Counted from the first letter of the stretch, positions 33,331-43,182 are shown. The stretch is 64,000 bases of DNA from Flavobacterium lindanitolerans (GCF_002846575.1 NZ_PJND01000011.1:45694-109693), one strand, 5' to 3'. Notes: generated from the sequence alone by a model not told the origin. Made by a program: numbers and translations.

Positions 33331-34934
33331 TTTCCTTTCAGGAGGTTAATGCTTACCGTAGCTATATCCGAATCAGGAAATTTTCTAAAAACAGCCTTGT
33401 CCGGAAACAAGCCTGCTTCTGCCGCTATTTTATTAAACACGTCTATTTCTACAATATATTGGTCGGAAAATCCATGTGTGGCATCATAAGCAGTTGCTGC
33501 CGTTTTTCCAATGTTTTTAGCCGCAAGTGCCGGGTTGATGGTATGAAGTTCTATTAACAAAAGCCCAAATTTCTTAACGTAAGGTGACCATTTTTGCAGA
33601 TGTTCCAAAAGATTATCTTCCACTTTGTTGTTCGGGATTTTGGCTCCCCTGAAGGCAAAAGCCCCGGTAGAGCTACTTACTCTGTCTTTTGAAATATGCC
33701 TGGGTTCTTCCCAAATACGGTTATGGTCAAGAAAGGTCCTGACATTGAGTAAATCTTTCAGGTCGATGGCATAATTTTCCATTAAATCCTGCGACAACAG
33801 GTCGGGTCTACCGATATCACCCCAAATTACCTTAGCCCAGATATCAGCCTTAATCAGGTTGGCCCGGGTTACTTTCAAGGCCGCTTGATTATAGTCGGCT
33901 CCCACAAGAAACAACGGATATTCATCAAGCATTTTTCCTCGTAATGTTTGCCTGTCAATGACTTCAAAAATATGCTGTAAAAAAGCACCGTTTCCGCAGC
34001 CCATATCTAAAATTCCCTTAGGCTGTTCTTCAATCGGGCGATTGAAAAGCTGTATGATGATTTCATCTACAATTTTAAAATAAGTATCATGTGCCCCACC
34101 GCTTCCCCAAACATTCATTTCGCGGTCAACATGAATTTCATTTTCACCATCGCCTATCATTCGCAATATGTTCGGGTCACCAAAAATCAGCTCTTCAATT
34201 TTGGCAAATGTAGGCAGGTATGAAACCGTAACGCCATAAGCACTCGCTCTTTTGGCAAAAAACAGTCCGGTTTCCGTAAATTGATAGTTCCCGTTCTTTT
34301 CCCGAAACCAATCCAAATAGGTAAAAAAGTTTAATATTTTTTTAAAGCTTTCGGGGTTCTTATGAAATTCTTCCGGCCTGAAAGAAGTTTCCATAAAATA
34401 TTTGTGAAACATGCCGTTCATGGCCAACCGCACAATTGTTGGCCCTATGAGGTAGCCTTCAATATGTTTGAGGATTTGTTTCTGTACCTCATTTTCCAGA
34501 ACATCATCAGAAAAATCAATTCCATAATTAAGCTTAAATTTTTCAAAAATCTGGTCCAATCTCTCAAATGGGGCATCTTCAAAAATTCTCGGATGGAATT
34601 GTGTTGAAAATTGCAAAAGGTCAACCGCATCCTGATAAAGAGGTACCATTGAAAATGCTGTTGGTGTTTTATCATTTATAGTAAAATGAATGCCATCCGT
34701 AGCATTGTCAATATGATAATCCAGAAAACCCTGCGAGCACAATACGCGCAAACCAACATTCAGGTAACCTTCATTGGCTTTGAATCTGGTTTTTAATTCG
34801 GTCAGGTTGGCCTGCCTGTTCTCCAATATATATTCGAGAACTCCCTTATTTTTTAAAGCAATAGCAACAGGAGCGACAGCCAGGCCGTCGAGATGTCTGA
34901 AAATAGAACTGCGAAGGTAGGATTTGTCAATCAT
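33327..34934 (-). CDS. Class I SAM-dependent methyltransferase, two-domain
   Basis: 535 residues, larger than usual. The N-terminal part (about 1-100) looks like the winged-helix dimerisation domain of O-methyltransferases (LTELKTRFKANEGYLNVGLRVL). The Rossmann methyltransferase domain starts near residue 305 with the SAM loop ILDMGCGNGAFL, and VGADYNQAAL is the acidic ribose-binding strand. The substrate is unknown. It is followed upstream by trmL at 37 bases. Confidence 0.8.
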   Translation of the reverse strand: MIDKSYLRSSIFRHLDGLAVAPVAIALKNKGVLEYILENRQANLTELKTRFKANEGYLNVGLRVLCSQGFLDYHIDNATDGIHFTINDKTPTAFSMVPLYQDAVDLLQFSTQFHPRIFEDAPFERLDQIFEKFKLNYGIDFSDDVLENEVQKQILKHIEGYLIGPTIVRLAMNGMFHKYFMETSFRPEEFHKNPESFKKILNFFTYLDWFREKNGNYQFTETGLFFAKRASAYGVTVSYLPTFAKIEELIFGDPNILRMIGDGENEIHVDREMNVWGSGGAHDTYFKIVDEIIIQLFNRPIEEQPKGILDMGCGNGAFLQHIFEVIDRQTLRGKMLDEYPLFLVGADYNQAALKVTRANLIKADIWAKVIWGDIGRPDLLSQDLMENYAIDLKDLLNVRTFLDHNRIWEEPRHISKDRVSSSTGAFAFRGAKIPNNKVEDNLLEHLQKWSPYVKKFGLLLIELHTINPALAAKNIGKTAATAYDATHGFSDQYIVEIDVFNKIAAEAGLFPDKAVFRKFPDSDIATVSINLLKGN

Positions 34935-34970
34935 AGATATTTGAAAAAGCTTCCTCCAAATATACTGTTT

Positions 34971-35420
34971 TTAGATGGAAATCTGTCTTTTGGCTTCACC
35001 TATTGCAAAGGCTACTGAGTTTGCAAGGTTATAGCTCCTTACCAAAGGCGATATAGGAATAGTCAGATGGTTTTCGAATTTATCCAGAACCTCTTTACTT
35101 AACCCGACTGATTCTTTTCCAAAAACCAGCCAATCGCCATCCTGAAAAGATTCCTTCAGATATGATTTTTCACTATGGGAACTAAACAGAAAAACCCTGG
35201 ACATGTCTGGTATTTGCTGCATCCATTCTTCAACAGACTGGTATTCTTTCCAATCCAGGTGTACCCAATAATCAAGACCGGAGCGTTTCAGATTTTTATC
35301 CGTAATCTGAAAGCCAAAAGGATGGATAAGGTGGAGGCGACTGCCTGTGCCAACGCACAAACGACCTATGTTGCCCGTGTTGTTGGGTATTTCTGGTTCT
35401 ACAAGAACAATATTCAGCAT
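34971..35420 (-). CDS. trmL: tRNA (cytidine/uridine-34 2'-O)-methyltransferase
   Basis: 149 residues, the length of single-domain SPOUT enzyme TrmL. MLNIVLVEPEIPNNTGNIGRLC is the N-terminal signature, WLVFGKESVGLS the first knot motif and SYNLANSVAFAIGEA the last. TrmL methylates the wobble base of tRNA-Leu isoacceptors. It lies 14 bases after the pseudouridine synthase gene, forming an RNA-modification pair. Confidence 0.92.
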   Translation of the reverse strand: MLNIVLVEPEIPNNTGNIGRLCVGTGSRLHLIHPFGFQITDKNLKRSGLDYWVHLDWKEYQSVEEWMQQIPDMSRVFLFSSHSEKSYLKESFQDGDWLVFGKESVGLSKEVLDKFENHLTIPISPLVRSYNLANSVAFAIGEAKRQISI

Positions 35421-35434
35421 ATTTCAATTTTTAA

Positions 35435-36004
35435 TTATAGTGAGAATTGGTTGACTTCTTTGACTTCTCCCGACTTTAGATTGTCGAGATACACATTGCC
35501 TACCCTAATCCTTATCAATCTGAGTGTTGGAAATCCTACGGCTGATGTCATTTTTCTGACCTGGCGAAACTTTCCTTCATTTAACGTAATGGAAATCCAA
35601 CTGGTAGGGCCGTGGCGTTCGTCTCTTATTTTTTTAGAGCGGGGTTCAAAGCCGGGATCCTCTATTTTAAAAGCATCACAGGGATTGGTGACATATCGTA
35701 TTCCGTCAAAACCTATCTCAACTCCTTTTTTAAGCTGTTCGATGGCTTCTTCTGTTATTAACCCGTCAACCTGTGCATAATATTCTTTGGTTACTTTTTT
35801 GCTTCTCACCAATTCACTCATCAATCCGTCTGTTGTCAAGAGCAGTAATCCTTCGGAATCTTCATCCAGCCTGCCAATTGCCATTGTGCCTTCCGGAAAA
35901 TCATACAGTTCTCCCAACAGTTTTTTCTTTCGTTTTAACTCATAGATGAACTGGCTGAGATAGCCATAAGGCTTATGCAATAAAAAATGCTTGTGGGCGG
36001 ACAT
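35435..36004 (-). CDS. RsuA/RluE-family pseudouridine synthase
   Basis: 189 residues from the ATG at 36004; an earlier ATG at 36040 would add residues unlike the family. FLLHKPYGYLSQF starts the catalytic domain, GRLDEDSEGLLLLTTDG carries the catalytic Asp, KEYYAQVDG and FRQVRKMTSAVGFPTLRL are the other family motifs. There is no S4 domain, as in RluE, so 23S rRNA is the likeliest substrate. Confidence 0.88.
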   Translation of the reverse strand: MSAHKHFLLHKPYGYLSQFIYELKRKKKLLGELYDFPEGTMAIGRLDEDSEGLLLLTTDGLMSELVRSKKVTKEYYAQVDGLITEEAIEQLKKGVEIGFDGIRYVTNPCDAFKIEDPGFEPRSKKIRDERHGPTSWISITLNEGKFRQVRKMTSAVGFPTLRLIRIRVGNVYLDNLKSGEVKEVNQFSL

Positions 36005-36116
36005 AAAATATTTTTGCTGCAAATTTACTATTAACTGCAAATTAAAGCAATGTTAAAGCTGTGGCTTTTGTTTTTATATCGTCGTAAATTAACAAGTAGA
36101 ACCAAAAAATCAAGTT

Positions 36117-36446
36117 ATGGCAACATCAGGCAAAGACATCGGAAATAAAAAATGGAACGGTGAACAGGAAAAACAAAAAGGAGAAATCAACGAAGGTTTT
36201 AGCGGAGAAAATCTTCCGGAAAATTATAACCCCTCCAAAGGGAAATTAAAAACAGAAATAGAAAAAGATGCGGATGGCAATACTGATATTGTACAAAGAG
36301 CCCGTCCTGGAAAAAACCTCAAAACAGATAAAGACCTGAAAAACAAAAAAAATCCGGAGAACCGGGATAAAAACTCGGATATTGATCCTAACCGTTATCC
36401 TTCGTCACATCCGGAAAACAAGAGAAATCGGGGCAATATGAAATAA
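36117..36446 (+). CDS. Small, highly charged, probably disordered protein
   Basis: 109 residues dominated by Lys, Asn, Glu, Asp and Gly with almost no large hydrophobics after the start MATSGKDIGNKKWNG. Lys-Asn-Pro-Glu-Asn-Arg-type motifs near the C-terminus suggest an unstructured chain. There is no signal peptide. Such hydrophilic proteins can be stress-related, but nothing here proves it. Confidence 0.65.
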   Translation: MATSGKDIGNKKWNGEQEKQKGEINEGFSGENLPENYNPSKGKLKTEIEKDADGNTDIVQRARPGKNLKTDKDLKNKKNPENRDKNSDIDPNRYPSSHPENKRNRGNMK

Positions 36447-36454
36447 AGCCCTGA

Positions 36455-36994
36455 TTAATCTTCTTCTTTGTCAAATTCAATATTGGCATGGATTTTTAAT
36501 TCCTCGCCTATTATCAAATGTCCGCTTTCAGTCACATCATCGGCCAAAATCCCGAAATCTTTTCTGTCAAGCTTTCCACTGATTTCAAATCCGGCTTTCA
36601 TTTTACCAAAACCATCTTTTGCCTGTCCGCCAAAAACAGCATCCAGGACAATTTCTCTGGTTACAGATTTAATGGTTATGTTTCCTGTAAGCTTATAATG
36701 GTCACCTTCTATTTTTTTGAGGCTTGTTGAGCTAAAATTAATTTCAGGAAACTGGTCGGCGTCTAAAAAATCTTTTGACTTGATATGTTCATCTCTTTCG
36801 ATGTTGTTCGTATCAAAACTATAAACATCAATAGACAGCGCTATTTCAGCCGTTTCGAAATCATCATTTTTCGTTGTCATCTTTCCATTAAAAATCTTGA
36901 AAGCTCCTGAAATATGCGAAATCAGCAAATGTCTGATTCGAAATTCTATGTTGGAATGATCGGGATCAATAAACCAGTGTGTAGTAAAATTCAT
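36455..36994 (-). CDS. YceI family protein, cytoplasmic form
   Basis: 179 residues matching the YceI lipocalin-like fold: WFIDPDHSNIEFRIRHLLIS, ERDEHIKSKDFLDADQFPEINF and the final KLDRKDFGI. YceI proteins bind isoprenoid-type lipids in a beta-barrel. Unlike many members it has no signal peptide, so it probably works in the cytoplasm. Convergent with the charged small protein gene (8 bases). Confidence 0.88.
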   Translation of the reverse strand: MNFTTHWFIDPDHSNIEFRIRHLLISHISGAFKIFNGKMTTKNDDFETAEIALSIDVYSFDTNNIERDEHIKSKDFLDADQFPEINFSSTSLKKIEGDHYKLTGNITIKSVTREIVLDAVFGGQAKDGFGKMKAGFEISGKLDRKDFGILADDVTESGHLIIGEELKIHANIEFDKEED

Positions 36995-37087
36995 AATTAT
37001 ATTCTTTAGTGTGAAAATGGCTAAGTATAAATTTACGCATAGGCATTTTCATTTTATAAAAATAAATCGTGAATTGTTTGTTAAAGT

Positions 37088-37525
37088 TTATACCCGGTGA
37101 TAGTCAGGCTTCCAGTTGATTATGCTTTTTTTGATGGCATCACCTGAAAGATTTTCCTGTAACGCCCTTTTTAAAAGACCCGGCAATTCATCATCTGGTG
37201 CAAATCTGAGCGCAAACAGCTGACTTTGGGATAATTGATTTTCGAACAATTCAAGTCTTTCACCCGTCAATGCAAAATACCGATAGCGCAATTCCAGCCT
37301 GACAATCCTGTCTTGTAATGTAAGGGCATAATGCTGCCGCAGCATAAAAGCCAGCCAGGAAATCAGGAACAATCCAATACTGATAAAAATCCAGATTGCC
37401 CTTTCTGCTTCTCTGCTAAAAATAAAATAAATCGCTGTCCCCAACAAAATCAGAAGCAGGGGATACAAAACGAAATGGTGCGGGGCATAGTAACGGATAT
37501 GATTGGAATAGCTTTGCGTTTTCAT
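37088..37525 (-). CDS. DUF6526-like two-helix membrane protein
   Basis: 145 residues: YSNHIRYYAPHHFVLYPLLLIL leads into two transmembrane segments (about 18-34 and 44-61), then a cytoplasmic part with RIVRLELRYRYFALTG. The pattern fits a conserved Bacteroidota family (DUF6526) as I know it. Function unknown. Confidence 0.65.
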   Translation of the reverse strand: MKTQSYSNHIRYYAPHHFVLYPLLLILLGTAIYFIFSREAERAIWIFISIGLFLISWLAFMLRQHYALTLQDRIVRLELRYRYFALTGERLELFENQLSQSQLFALRFAPDDELPGLLKRALQENLSGDAIKKSIINWKPDYHRV

Positions 37526-37588
37526 AGGATAGTGAATTGGTTACATCCTATAAAAATAATTAATTCCGGGAATAATTCCGAGATACTT

Positions 37589-38005
37589 TTAGCCTAAAAC
37601 CGGATTCTCAAAATCCTGACGGGATGACTTTTTCAATTCAACACAGAAAGTACTGCTATCAATATATTCTGCAGCCGAAAAATCCAGCAGGTACATTTTT
37701 TTCCTAAAAAAACCGTAAACAGTAAGTACAATTTTTTGCGGCATCTCCGGCTTTTCAAGCAGGAAGTGTCTTTTTTCAGTAATCTTGTCTCCTACTTTAT
37801 ACCATAAGGCATTTCGGAAACGGTAGTCTAATATGATAAATTTATCTCCAAAGAAGTGTTTGTTGGAATAATTGGAGTAAATCAGCCTGATGGTTTTATC
37901 GGTTCTAAAAAAGATTTTGATAATACGCGTGGCAACGTTAGTTACAAATTCATAATTAATAGGGGAATCTGTAACTTTTTCTAAAGTCAAATTTTGTGGT
38001 TTCAT
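37589..38005 (-). CDS. Conserved hypothetical protein
   Basis: 138 residues, no signal peptide or membrane segment, starting MKPQNLTLEKVTDSPINYE. Alternating strands rich in aromatic and basic residues (TIRLIYSNYSNKHFFGDKFIIL) suggest a small beta-sheet protein. No family recognised. Confidence 0.5.
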   Translation of the reverse strand: MKPQNLTLEKVTDSPINYEFVTNVATRIIKIFFRTDKTIRLIYSNYSNKHFFGDKFIILDYRFRNALWYKVGDKITEKRHFLLEKPEMPQKIVLTVYGFFRKKMYLLDFSAAEYIDSSTFCVELKKSSRQDFENPVLG

Positions 38006-38162
38006 TGATAAGAACTTAGGGGGTAGACCACAATAATAAGAACTATTTCTTAAAAATTAATTAAAAAATCGACAAAATACCAAAATAAACCCCCAAATAG
38101 CACAATTGTTCTAAAAGATACAGTTCGTCTTTAAATTATCCTAAGATTTATATTACAAAAAA

Positions 38163-38185
38163 AAACCGCCTACAGGAGGCGGTTT
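38163..38185 (-). terminator. Terminator of the GEVED/T9SS gene
   Basis: AAACCGCCT (38163-38171) pairs with AGGCGGTTT (38177-38185). The A-run at about 38154-38165 gives the minus-strand T-tail, 23 bases after the stop codon at 38208. Confidence 0.75.
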
Positions 38186-38207
38186 AGTATTTAGAATTCC
38201 GGAAAAA

Positions 38208-39809
38208 CTAATTTTTAACCAAACGTTTAACTATTGTTCCGTTTTCACCTTCCAGTTTCATAATATAAACACCGGTAGCCGCTTTTTGTAAATCAACAGT
38301 ATAGCTGTCTGATGCCGTGTTAAATTGCTTAGAATAAACCAACTGGCCAGAAACAGAATATACATTAATTGCATCAACTGCCGTTTGGGTAGCAAATTGA
38401 ACATTCACCAATCCGTTTGTTGGGTTTGGATATACAGAAACCGAAGCATTTTCAAATGCTGGAGTTGAAAGGGACGGAGCTATAGTTACCGTATAATCTT
38501 CCATTTCACCATAATTATTGTTAGCCGCTACAGGCCCGCAAGCAAATTGATGTCCGAAAGATTCTGCAGCAGATGCCGCAACAACAACTCTCATTCTGGT
38601 ATTACCTACTACCGCTGTTGCAGGAATTGTTATGCTACCGGTAACAGCCTGATTCAAACCAGTACCAATATAGTTATACTCTGCTTCATCAAAAACTCCG
38701 TTTTTGTTATAATCAATCCAAACGCCAACTGACTCATATAACCAGCCATCGCCTGATGGTCCTACAGAAACAGAAACCGGGATAGTTGCTCCAATATTAA
38801 ATACCGGAGGTGTAACCGAACCGCTATAATTGGTATATCCTGTTGTTGCATTGCCACAAGTTGTACTATTATTTATGGTTCCAACAGTAACGTTAGTAAT
38901 TACGTCCCCATCTGTACAATTAAAGTTGATCGTATTTATGCAATAGCAGGTATCAACCGCATTTTGTCCTACAGAAACTGCTGTTGAAGTTCCACTCAAA
39001 CCGCTTCCTGTACAAGTTATGACAACTCTATAGAAAGTAGCCTGCGTTTGGCCTGTTCTGGTGTAACTTAGAGAATTTTGTGCAGCACCCAAATTAGTCC
39101 ATTGGTCTGTTCCTGTTGGAGACGATTGCCACTGGTAAGAATATCCCGCTGCCGGAGTGACACCAGATGCACTCAAAACAAAAGAAGTCTGACCGCATAC
39201 AGAAGTTTGTGTAGAAGTTGCCGCACCTACTGCCGGAGTACCCGTACATGCTGTTCCAGCAGTAACATTTACAGCATAATCCTCATATTCTCCATATCCC
39301 AGATAAGGTTCAGCACAAGAACTTGTTGGTGCGATTGCTTGTGCATACTGTGCCTTAACTCTCATTCTGATATTTCCTGCCGGAGCCGAAACCGGAATTG
39401 CGATAGAAGCTGTCACCACAGAGCCTGCAGCCGGTGAAGTTCCTATTGTAAAAAATTCTGACGCATCAAAAACACCATCATCATTAAAATCGAGCCATGC
39501 AGCCACATATTGGGTTCCAATGTGTGGAGGAATTGTTACCGAAATATTATACGATTGTCCTGCAACAACGCTAGCTGCTGTTCCGGCAGTATAATCTCCA
39601 TATCCAAATTCTGAGCAGGCAGAAGAGTTGTTAATCCCGGCAAAAGTAACATTTACAATTTCATCGCCATCGGTGCAGTCTCCTTCCTCCGGCGTACAAT
39701 AAGATTGTGATTGAGCTGTAATTGACGCCAATAAAAATGCGCCAAAAAATAAACCTTTGATTTGTGTAAAGTCTTGTCTTACACCTGACAGTAATGTAGT
39801 TTTTTTCAT
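38208..39809 (-). CDS. Secreted GEVED-domain protein with T9SS sorting domain
   Basis: 533 residues with signal peptide (about 1-35, ending SITAQSQ). Two GEVED domains carry the namesake motif as YGEYEDYAVNV and YGEMEDYTVTI, each preceded by the VWIDYNKNGVFDEAEY-type calcium-like loop. An immunoglobulin-like segment lies between them. The C-terminus is a T9SS type A domain (VSVYPNPTNGLVNVQF, ending VKRLVKN). It is secreted to the cell surface; its ligand is unknown. Confidence 0.87.
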   Translation of the reverse strand: MKKTTLLSGVRQDFTQIKGLFFGAFLLASITAQSQSYCTPEEGDCTDGDEIVNVTFAGINNSSACSEFGYGDYTAGTAASVVAGQSYNISVTIPPHIGTQYVAAWLDFNDDGVFDASEFFTIGTSPAAGSVVTASIAIPVSAPAGNIRMRVKAQYAQAIAPTSSCAEPYLGYGEYEDYAVNVTAGTACTGTPAVGAATSTQTSVCGQTSFVLSASGVTPAAGYSYQWQSSPTGTDQWTNLGAAQNSLSYTRTGQTQATFYRVVITCTGSGLSGTSTAVSVGQNAVDTCYCINTINFNCTDGDVITNVTVGTINNSTTCGNATTGYTNYSGSVTPPVFNIGATIPVSVSVGPSGDGWLYESVGVWIDYNKNGVFDEAEYNYIGTGLNQAVTGSITIPATAVVGNTRMRVVVAASAAESFGHQFACGPVAANNNYGEMEDYTVTIAPSLSTPAFENASVSVYPNPTNGLVNVQFATQTAVDAINVYSVSGQLVYSKQFNTASDSYTVDLQKAATGVYIMKLEGENGTIVKRLVKN

Positions 39810-40046
39810 GAAAAATTATTTTCATGCAAATAACATCTTAATACGTGGACTAAGATTTGTATTAAATATTATTTACATCGTTATACTTCACTAAGATATG
39901 AATTTTATTATTAAAACAAAATCCTAAAAGCCAAAACAGGGAACAAATTCGTGAATTTTAACAATTATCAGAAATTACAGGTCAGCGAATAAGGGCAATG
40001 AAAGCTGATAATTTATTCTTACTTTTATCGCTACAAAAAATTTAAA

Positions 40047-41411
40047 ATGAACGATACAATCATCACTATCATTGCTTTCATAATTGCCTTAGCCATAGGT
40101 CTTTTTATTGGAAAAGCATTGTTTTCAGCCAACGCAAAATCAGAAAAAGCAAGCCTTGAAGAAAGGGTAAACGGACTGATGTCACAGATGGAACAATTAA
40201 GACAACAGCATCAGCACGAAATCAGAAATACAGAAAATCAATTGCAGCAAACTGCAATGGAAAGAGAAAACCTCCGTGCTGAGAAAGAAGCCCTCGCTAT
40301 TCAGCTTTCTAAAAAAGAAGTTGATTTCGAAAACTTATGGGAGCGAAACAAGGAACAAAAACAGGAGGTAGAGCAATTACAGGAAAAATTCACAAAGGAG
40401 TTTGAAAACCTTGCCAACAAAATACTGGAAGAGAAATCTTCAAAATTCACAGAACAAAATAAGGAGAACTTAAAAAACATTCTCTCCCCTCTTCAGGACA
40501 AAATCCAGCTTTTTGAGAAAAAAGTAGAAGATACACATAAAGAAAGCATTGACTATCATGCCGCACTTCGTCAGCAAATATTGGGTCTTCGTGAAATGAA
40601 CGAACAGATGAGCAAGGAAACACTCAACCTTACAAAAGCCTTAAAAGGTGACAGCAAAATGCAAGGAAACTGGGGCGAGCTGATTCTGGAAAGAGTACTT
40701 GAAAAATCAGGTCTTGAAAAAGGGAGAGAATATGAAGTACAGCAAAGTTTTATAACCGAAGACGGAACACGTGTTTTTCCTGACGTTGTAATCAATCTTC
40801 CCGACGGAAAGAAAATGGTTGTGGATTCGAAAGTATCACTGATTTCCTATGAAAAATACATCAATGAGGAAGATGATATCCTGAAAGCTTCTTTTTTAAA
40901 AGAGCATCTAAATTCCATAAGGAGACACGTAGAGCAACTGGGCGCTAAAAATTACCACGACCTTTACCAAATAGAAAGCCCGGATTTTGTCCTGCTCTTT
41001 ATCCCTATGGAACCCGCATTTGCCATAGCCCTAAACGAGGATGCCACGTTATACAACAAAGCTTTCGAGAAAAACATCGTGATTGTAACGCCTTCTACCC
41101 TTTTGGCAACCTTACGCACTATTGATAGCATGTGGACGAACCAGAAGCAACAGGAAAACGCTTTTGAAATAGCCCGACAAGCCGGAGCTCTCTATGACAA
41201 ATTTGAAGGATTTGTGAGCGATCTGGTAAAGATTGGCAAAAAAATGGACGAAGCAAAAACAGAATATCAGGGTGCAATGAACAAACTTTTTGACGGAAAG
41301 GGCAACCTTATCAACAGCGTAGAACGATTGAAAAAAATGGGAGCCAAAGCCAAAAAATCACTTCCTGAAAATATATTGAGAAGAGCAGAAACTGACGAAA
41401 CTGAAAATTAA
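40047..41411 (+). CDS. rmuC: RmuC family DNA recombination protein
   Basis: 454 residues: an N-terminal membrane helix (about 5-24), a long coiled coil rich in Gln/Glu (about 30-180), then the RmuC nuclease-like domain (GNWGELILERVLEKSGL, VVDSKVSLISYEKY, DFVLLFIPMEPAF). RmuC limits inversions and rearrangements at repeats in E. coli. The thioesterase gene follows after 12 bases. Confidence 0.92.
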   Translation: MNDTIITIIAFIIALAIGLFIGKALFSANAKSEKASLEERVNGLMSQMEQLRQQHQHEIRNTENQLQQTAMERENLRAEKEALAIQLSKKEVDFENLWERNKEQKQEVEQLQEKFTKEFENLANKILEEKSSKFTEQNKENLKNILSPLQDKIQLFEKKVEDTHKESIDYHAALRQQILGLREMNEQMSKETLNLTKALKGDSKMQGNWGELILERVLEKSGLEKGREYEVQQSFITEDGTRVFPDVVINLPDGKKMVVDSKVSLISYEKYINEEDDILKASFLKEHLNSIRRHVEQLGAKNYHDLYQIESPDFVLLFIPMEPAFAIALNEDATLYNKAFEKNIVIVTPSTLLATLRTIDSMWTNQKQQENAFEIARQAGALYDKFEGFVSDLVKIGKKMDEAKTEYQGAMNKLFDGKGNLINSVERLKKMGAKAKKSLPENILRRAETDETEN

Positions 41412-41423
41412 TTCCTTTTTATC

Positions 41424-41969
41424 ATGAACAAGATTTACAAAACCCCAAAATCTTCGCGAATCACGATTTCCGAATTGATGTTACCTTCACATTCCAACTT
41501 TAGCGGCAAGATTCATGGCGGCTATATTTTGTCTCTGATGGACCAGATTGCGTTTGCCTGCGCCTCAAAATTTTCCGGAACCTATTGCGTTACCGCTTCC
41601 GTAGATACTGTAGATTTTCTTAATCCCATAGAAATTGGCGAACTGGTCACACTAAAAGCTTCTGTTAATTATGTTGGCAACAGTTCGATGGTAATTGGCA
41701 TTCGTGTTACAGCAGAAAACATACAGACCCGAAAAGTAAAACATTGCAATTCGTCCTACTTCACTATGGTCGCAAAAGATGATTCGGGCAAAAATGTATC
41801 CGTACCAAGATTAACGCTTACAACAGCAGAAGAAGTGCGTCGTTTTTGCGATTCCCTCAGGAGAATCCGATCCAAAAAAGAGCACAGGGAACAGGAGGTT
41901 TTATTTGACCATACTTCGCTGGATATGCTACAGGAAATTCAAAACATGGACATCAAAATCCATTTATAA
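41424..41969 (+). CDS. Acyl-CoA thioesterase (hotdog fold)
   Basis: 181 residues. SNFSGKIHGGYILSLMDQIAF is the hotdog active-site helix of the YciA/acyl-CoA hydrolase group, and VTASVDTVDFLNPIEIGELV its following strands. The C-terminal extension (about 140-181) is charged. It hydrolyses acyl-CoA thioesters in the cytoplasm; chain-length preference unknown. Likely cotranscribed with rmuC. Confidence 0.88.
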   Translation: MNKIYKTPKSSRITISELMLPSHSNFSGKIHGGYILSLMDQIAFACASKFSGTYCVTASVDTVDFLNPIEIGELVTLKASVNYVGNSSMVIGIRVTAENIQTRKVKHCNSSYFTMVAKDDSGKNVSVPRLTLTTAEEVRRFCDSLRRIRSKKEHREQEVLFDHTSLDMLQEIQNMDIKIHL

Positions 41970-42042
41970 AAGGGTTTCAAATATTTTAGTATCAAGGCCA
42001 TAACTTTTTTATTATAAAATTATTTTCTTTATAGTTTTATTA

Positions 42043-42050
42043 TATATTTG
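42043..42050 (+). promoter_or_regulatory. Probable -7 box before the cytochrome gene
   Basis: TATATTTG matches TAnnTTTG in a very AT-rich gap, 34 bases before the ATG at 42085. Confidence 0.4.
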
Positions 42051-42084
42051 CTATATTATTTCCTAATTTTTTGACAGCAAATCT

Positions 42085-43182
42085 ATGAAACAAAACTATT
42101 TTTTAAAGAAATCACTATTATTACTACTTTTCTTTGCCTTTCTTTCATGCGGTTCCGATAACGATTATGTGCCTATACCAGAACCCACCTCACCGGTTGT
42201 AGTTGATCTTGCTGCCGTTCCTTATTCAAAATTATCAGACTACAAATTCTTTGAAGGAACGATGAAAAATCAGGTTCCGTCACTTGACGTATTACCCTAT
42301 GAGCCAGCCAGCCAACTTTTCACAGATTATGCTCACAAAAAGAGATTTGTATGGATGCCAAAAAACAAAAAAGCTGTTTATGACGGCGACGGAAAAACAT
42401 TGGTTTTCCCTGTTGGCACGGCATTAATAAAGACCTTTTATTATGATAATGTACAGCCTAACAATACCATCCGTATTATTGAAACCCGGGTAATGATCCG
42501 AAAAGAAGAAGGCTGGATTTTTGCCAATTATGTATGGAATGCAGAACAAACCGAAGCCACGCTCGATCCTAACGGCAGTTTCACAGAAATTACCTGGAGA
42601 GAGGGAGCAACTATAAAAACTGCGAATTATCGCATTCCGTCCTCTGCAGGAGGTGAATGCCTGACCTGTCATAAATCAGTTGACAAGGCTATTCCAATTG
42701 GACCAAAACCTCAAAACTTGAACTTCGCGATAAATTATGGTTCAGGCAGTAAAAATCAATTGGAAAAATGGGCCGAAGTAGGCTATCTGGATAATAATTA
42801 TCCTAGAAATATTGTATCGACTGTAAGATGGAACGATACATCACAACCATTAGAAAAAAGAGTACGATCCTATATTGACATTAATTGCGCCCACTGCCAT
42901 CAAGAGGGCAGCCATTGCTCCTATCGTGATATGCGTTTTGCCTTCAGTGAAACTTCTGACATATCTAATATGGGGGTTTGTATGGTTCCCGTTGACAATG
43001 TCGGCAGTGGATTATCACACATTGTAGCGCCGGGAAGCCCTGGAAGATCTGTAATGTCTTTCCGACTGGAATCTGTAAACGAGTCAACACGAATGCCTTT
43101 ACTCGGAAGAACGATTGTACATGAAGAAGCTGTCGAAATGATTAACCAATGGATTAGCTCTTTAGACACAAGATGTAACTAA
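42085..43182 (+). CDS. Diheme cytochrome c-like lipoprotein
   Basis: 365 residues, lipobox AFLSCGSDN (Cys about 19). Two heme c sites are seen: CLTCH (about residue 193) and CAHCH (about 270). The pattern fits the SO2930-type diheme cytochrome family. It is anchored in a periplasm-facing or surface membrane leaflet. A T9SS FG-GAP protein gene follows 17 bases later, suggesting they work together. No cytochrome oxidase or peroxidase partner is nearby. Confidence 0.83.
   Translation: MKQNYFLKKSLLLLLFFAFLSCGSDNDYVPIPEPTSPVVVDLAAVPYSKLSDYKFFEGTMKNQVPSLDVLPYEPASQLFTDYAHKKRFVWMPKNKKAVYDGDGKTLVFPVGTALIKTFYYDNVQPNNTIRIIETRVMIRKEEGWIFANYVWNAEQTEATLDPNGSFTEITWREGATIKTANYRIPSSAGGECLTCHKSVDKAIPIGPKPQNLNFAINYGSGSKNQLEKWAEVGYLDNNYPRNIVSTVRWNDTSQPLEKRVRSYIDINCAHCHQEGSHCSYRDMRFAFSETSDISNMGVCMVPVDNVGSGLSHIVAPGSPGRSVMSFRLESVNESTRMPLLGRTIVHEEAVEMINQWISSLDTRCN

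Noticed and set aside
39078..39437. Cys/Arg/Ser-rich plus-strand frame inside the GEVED gene
   Set aside because: Extreme composition and full overlap with a well-supported T9SS protein make it a shadow frame.
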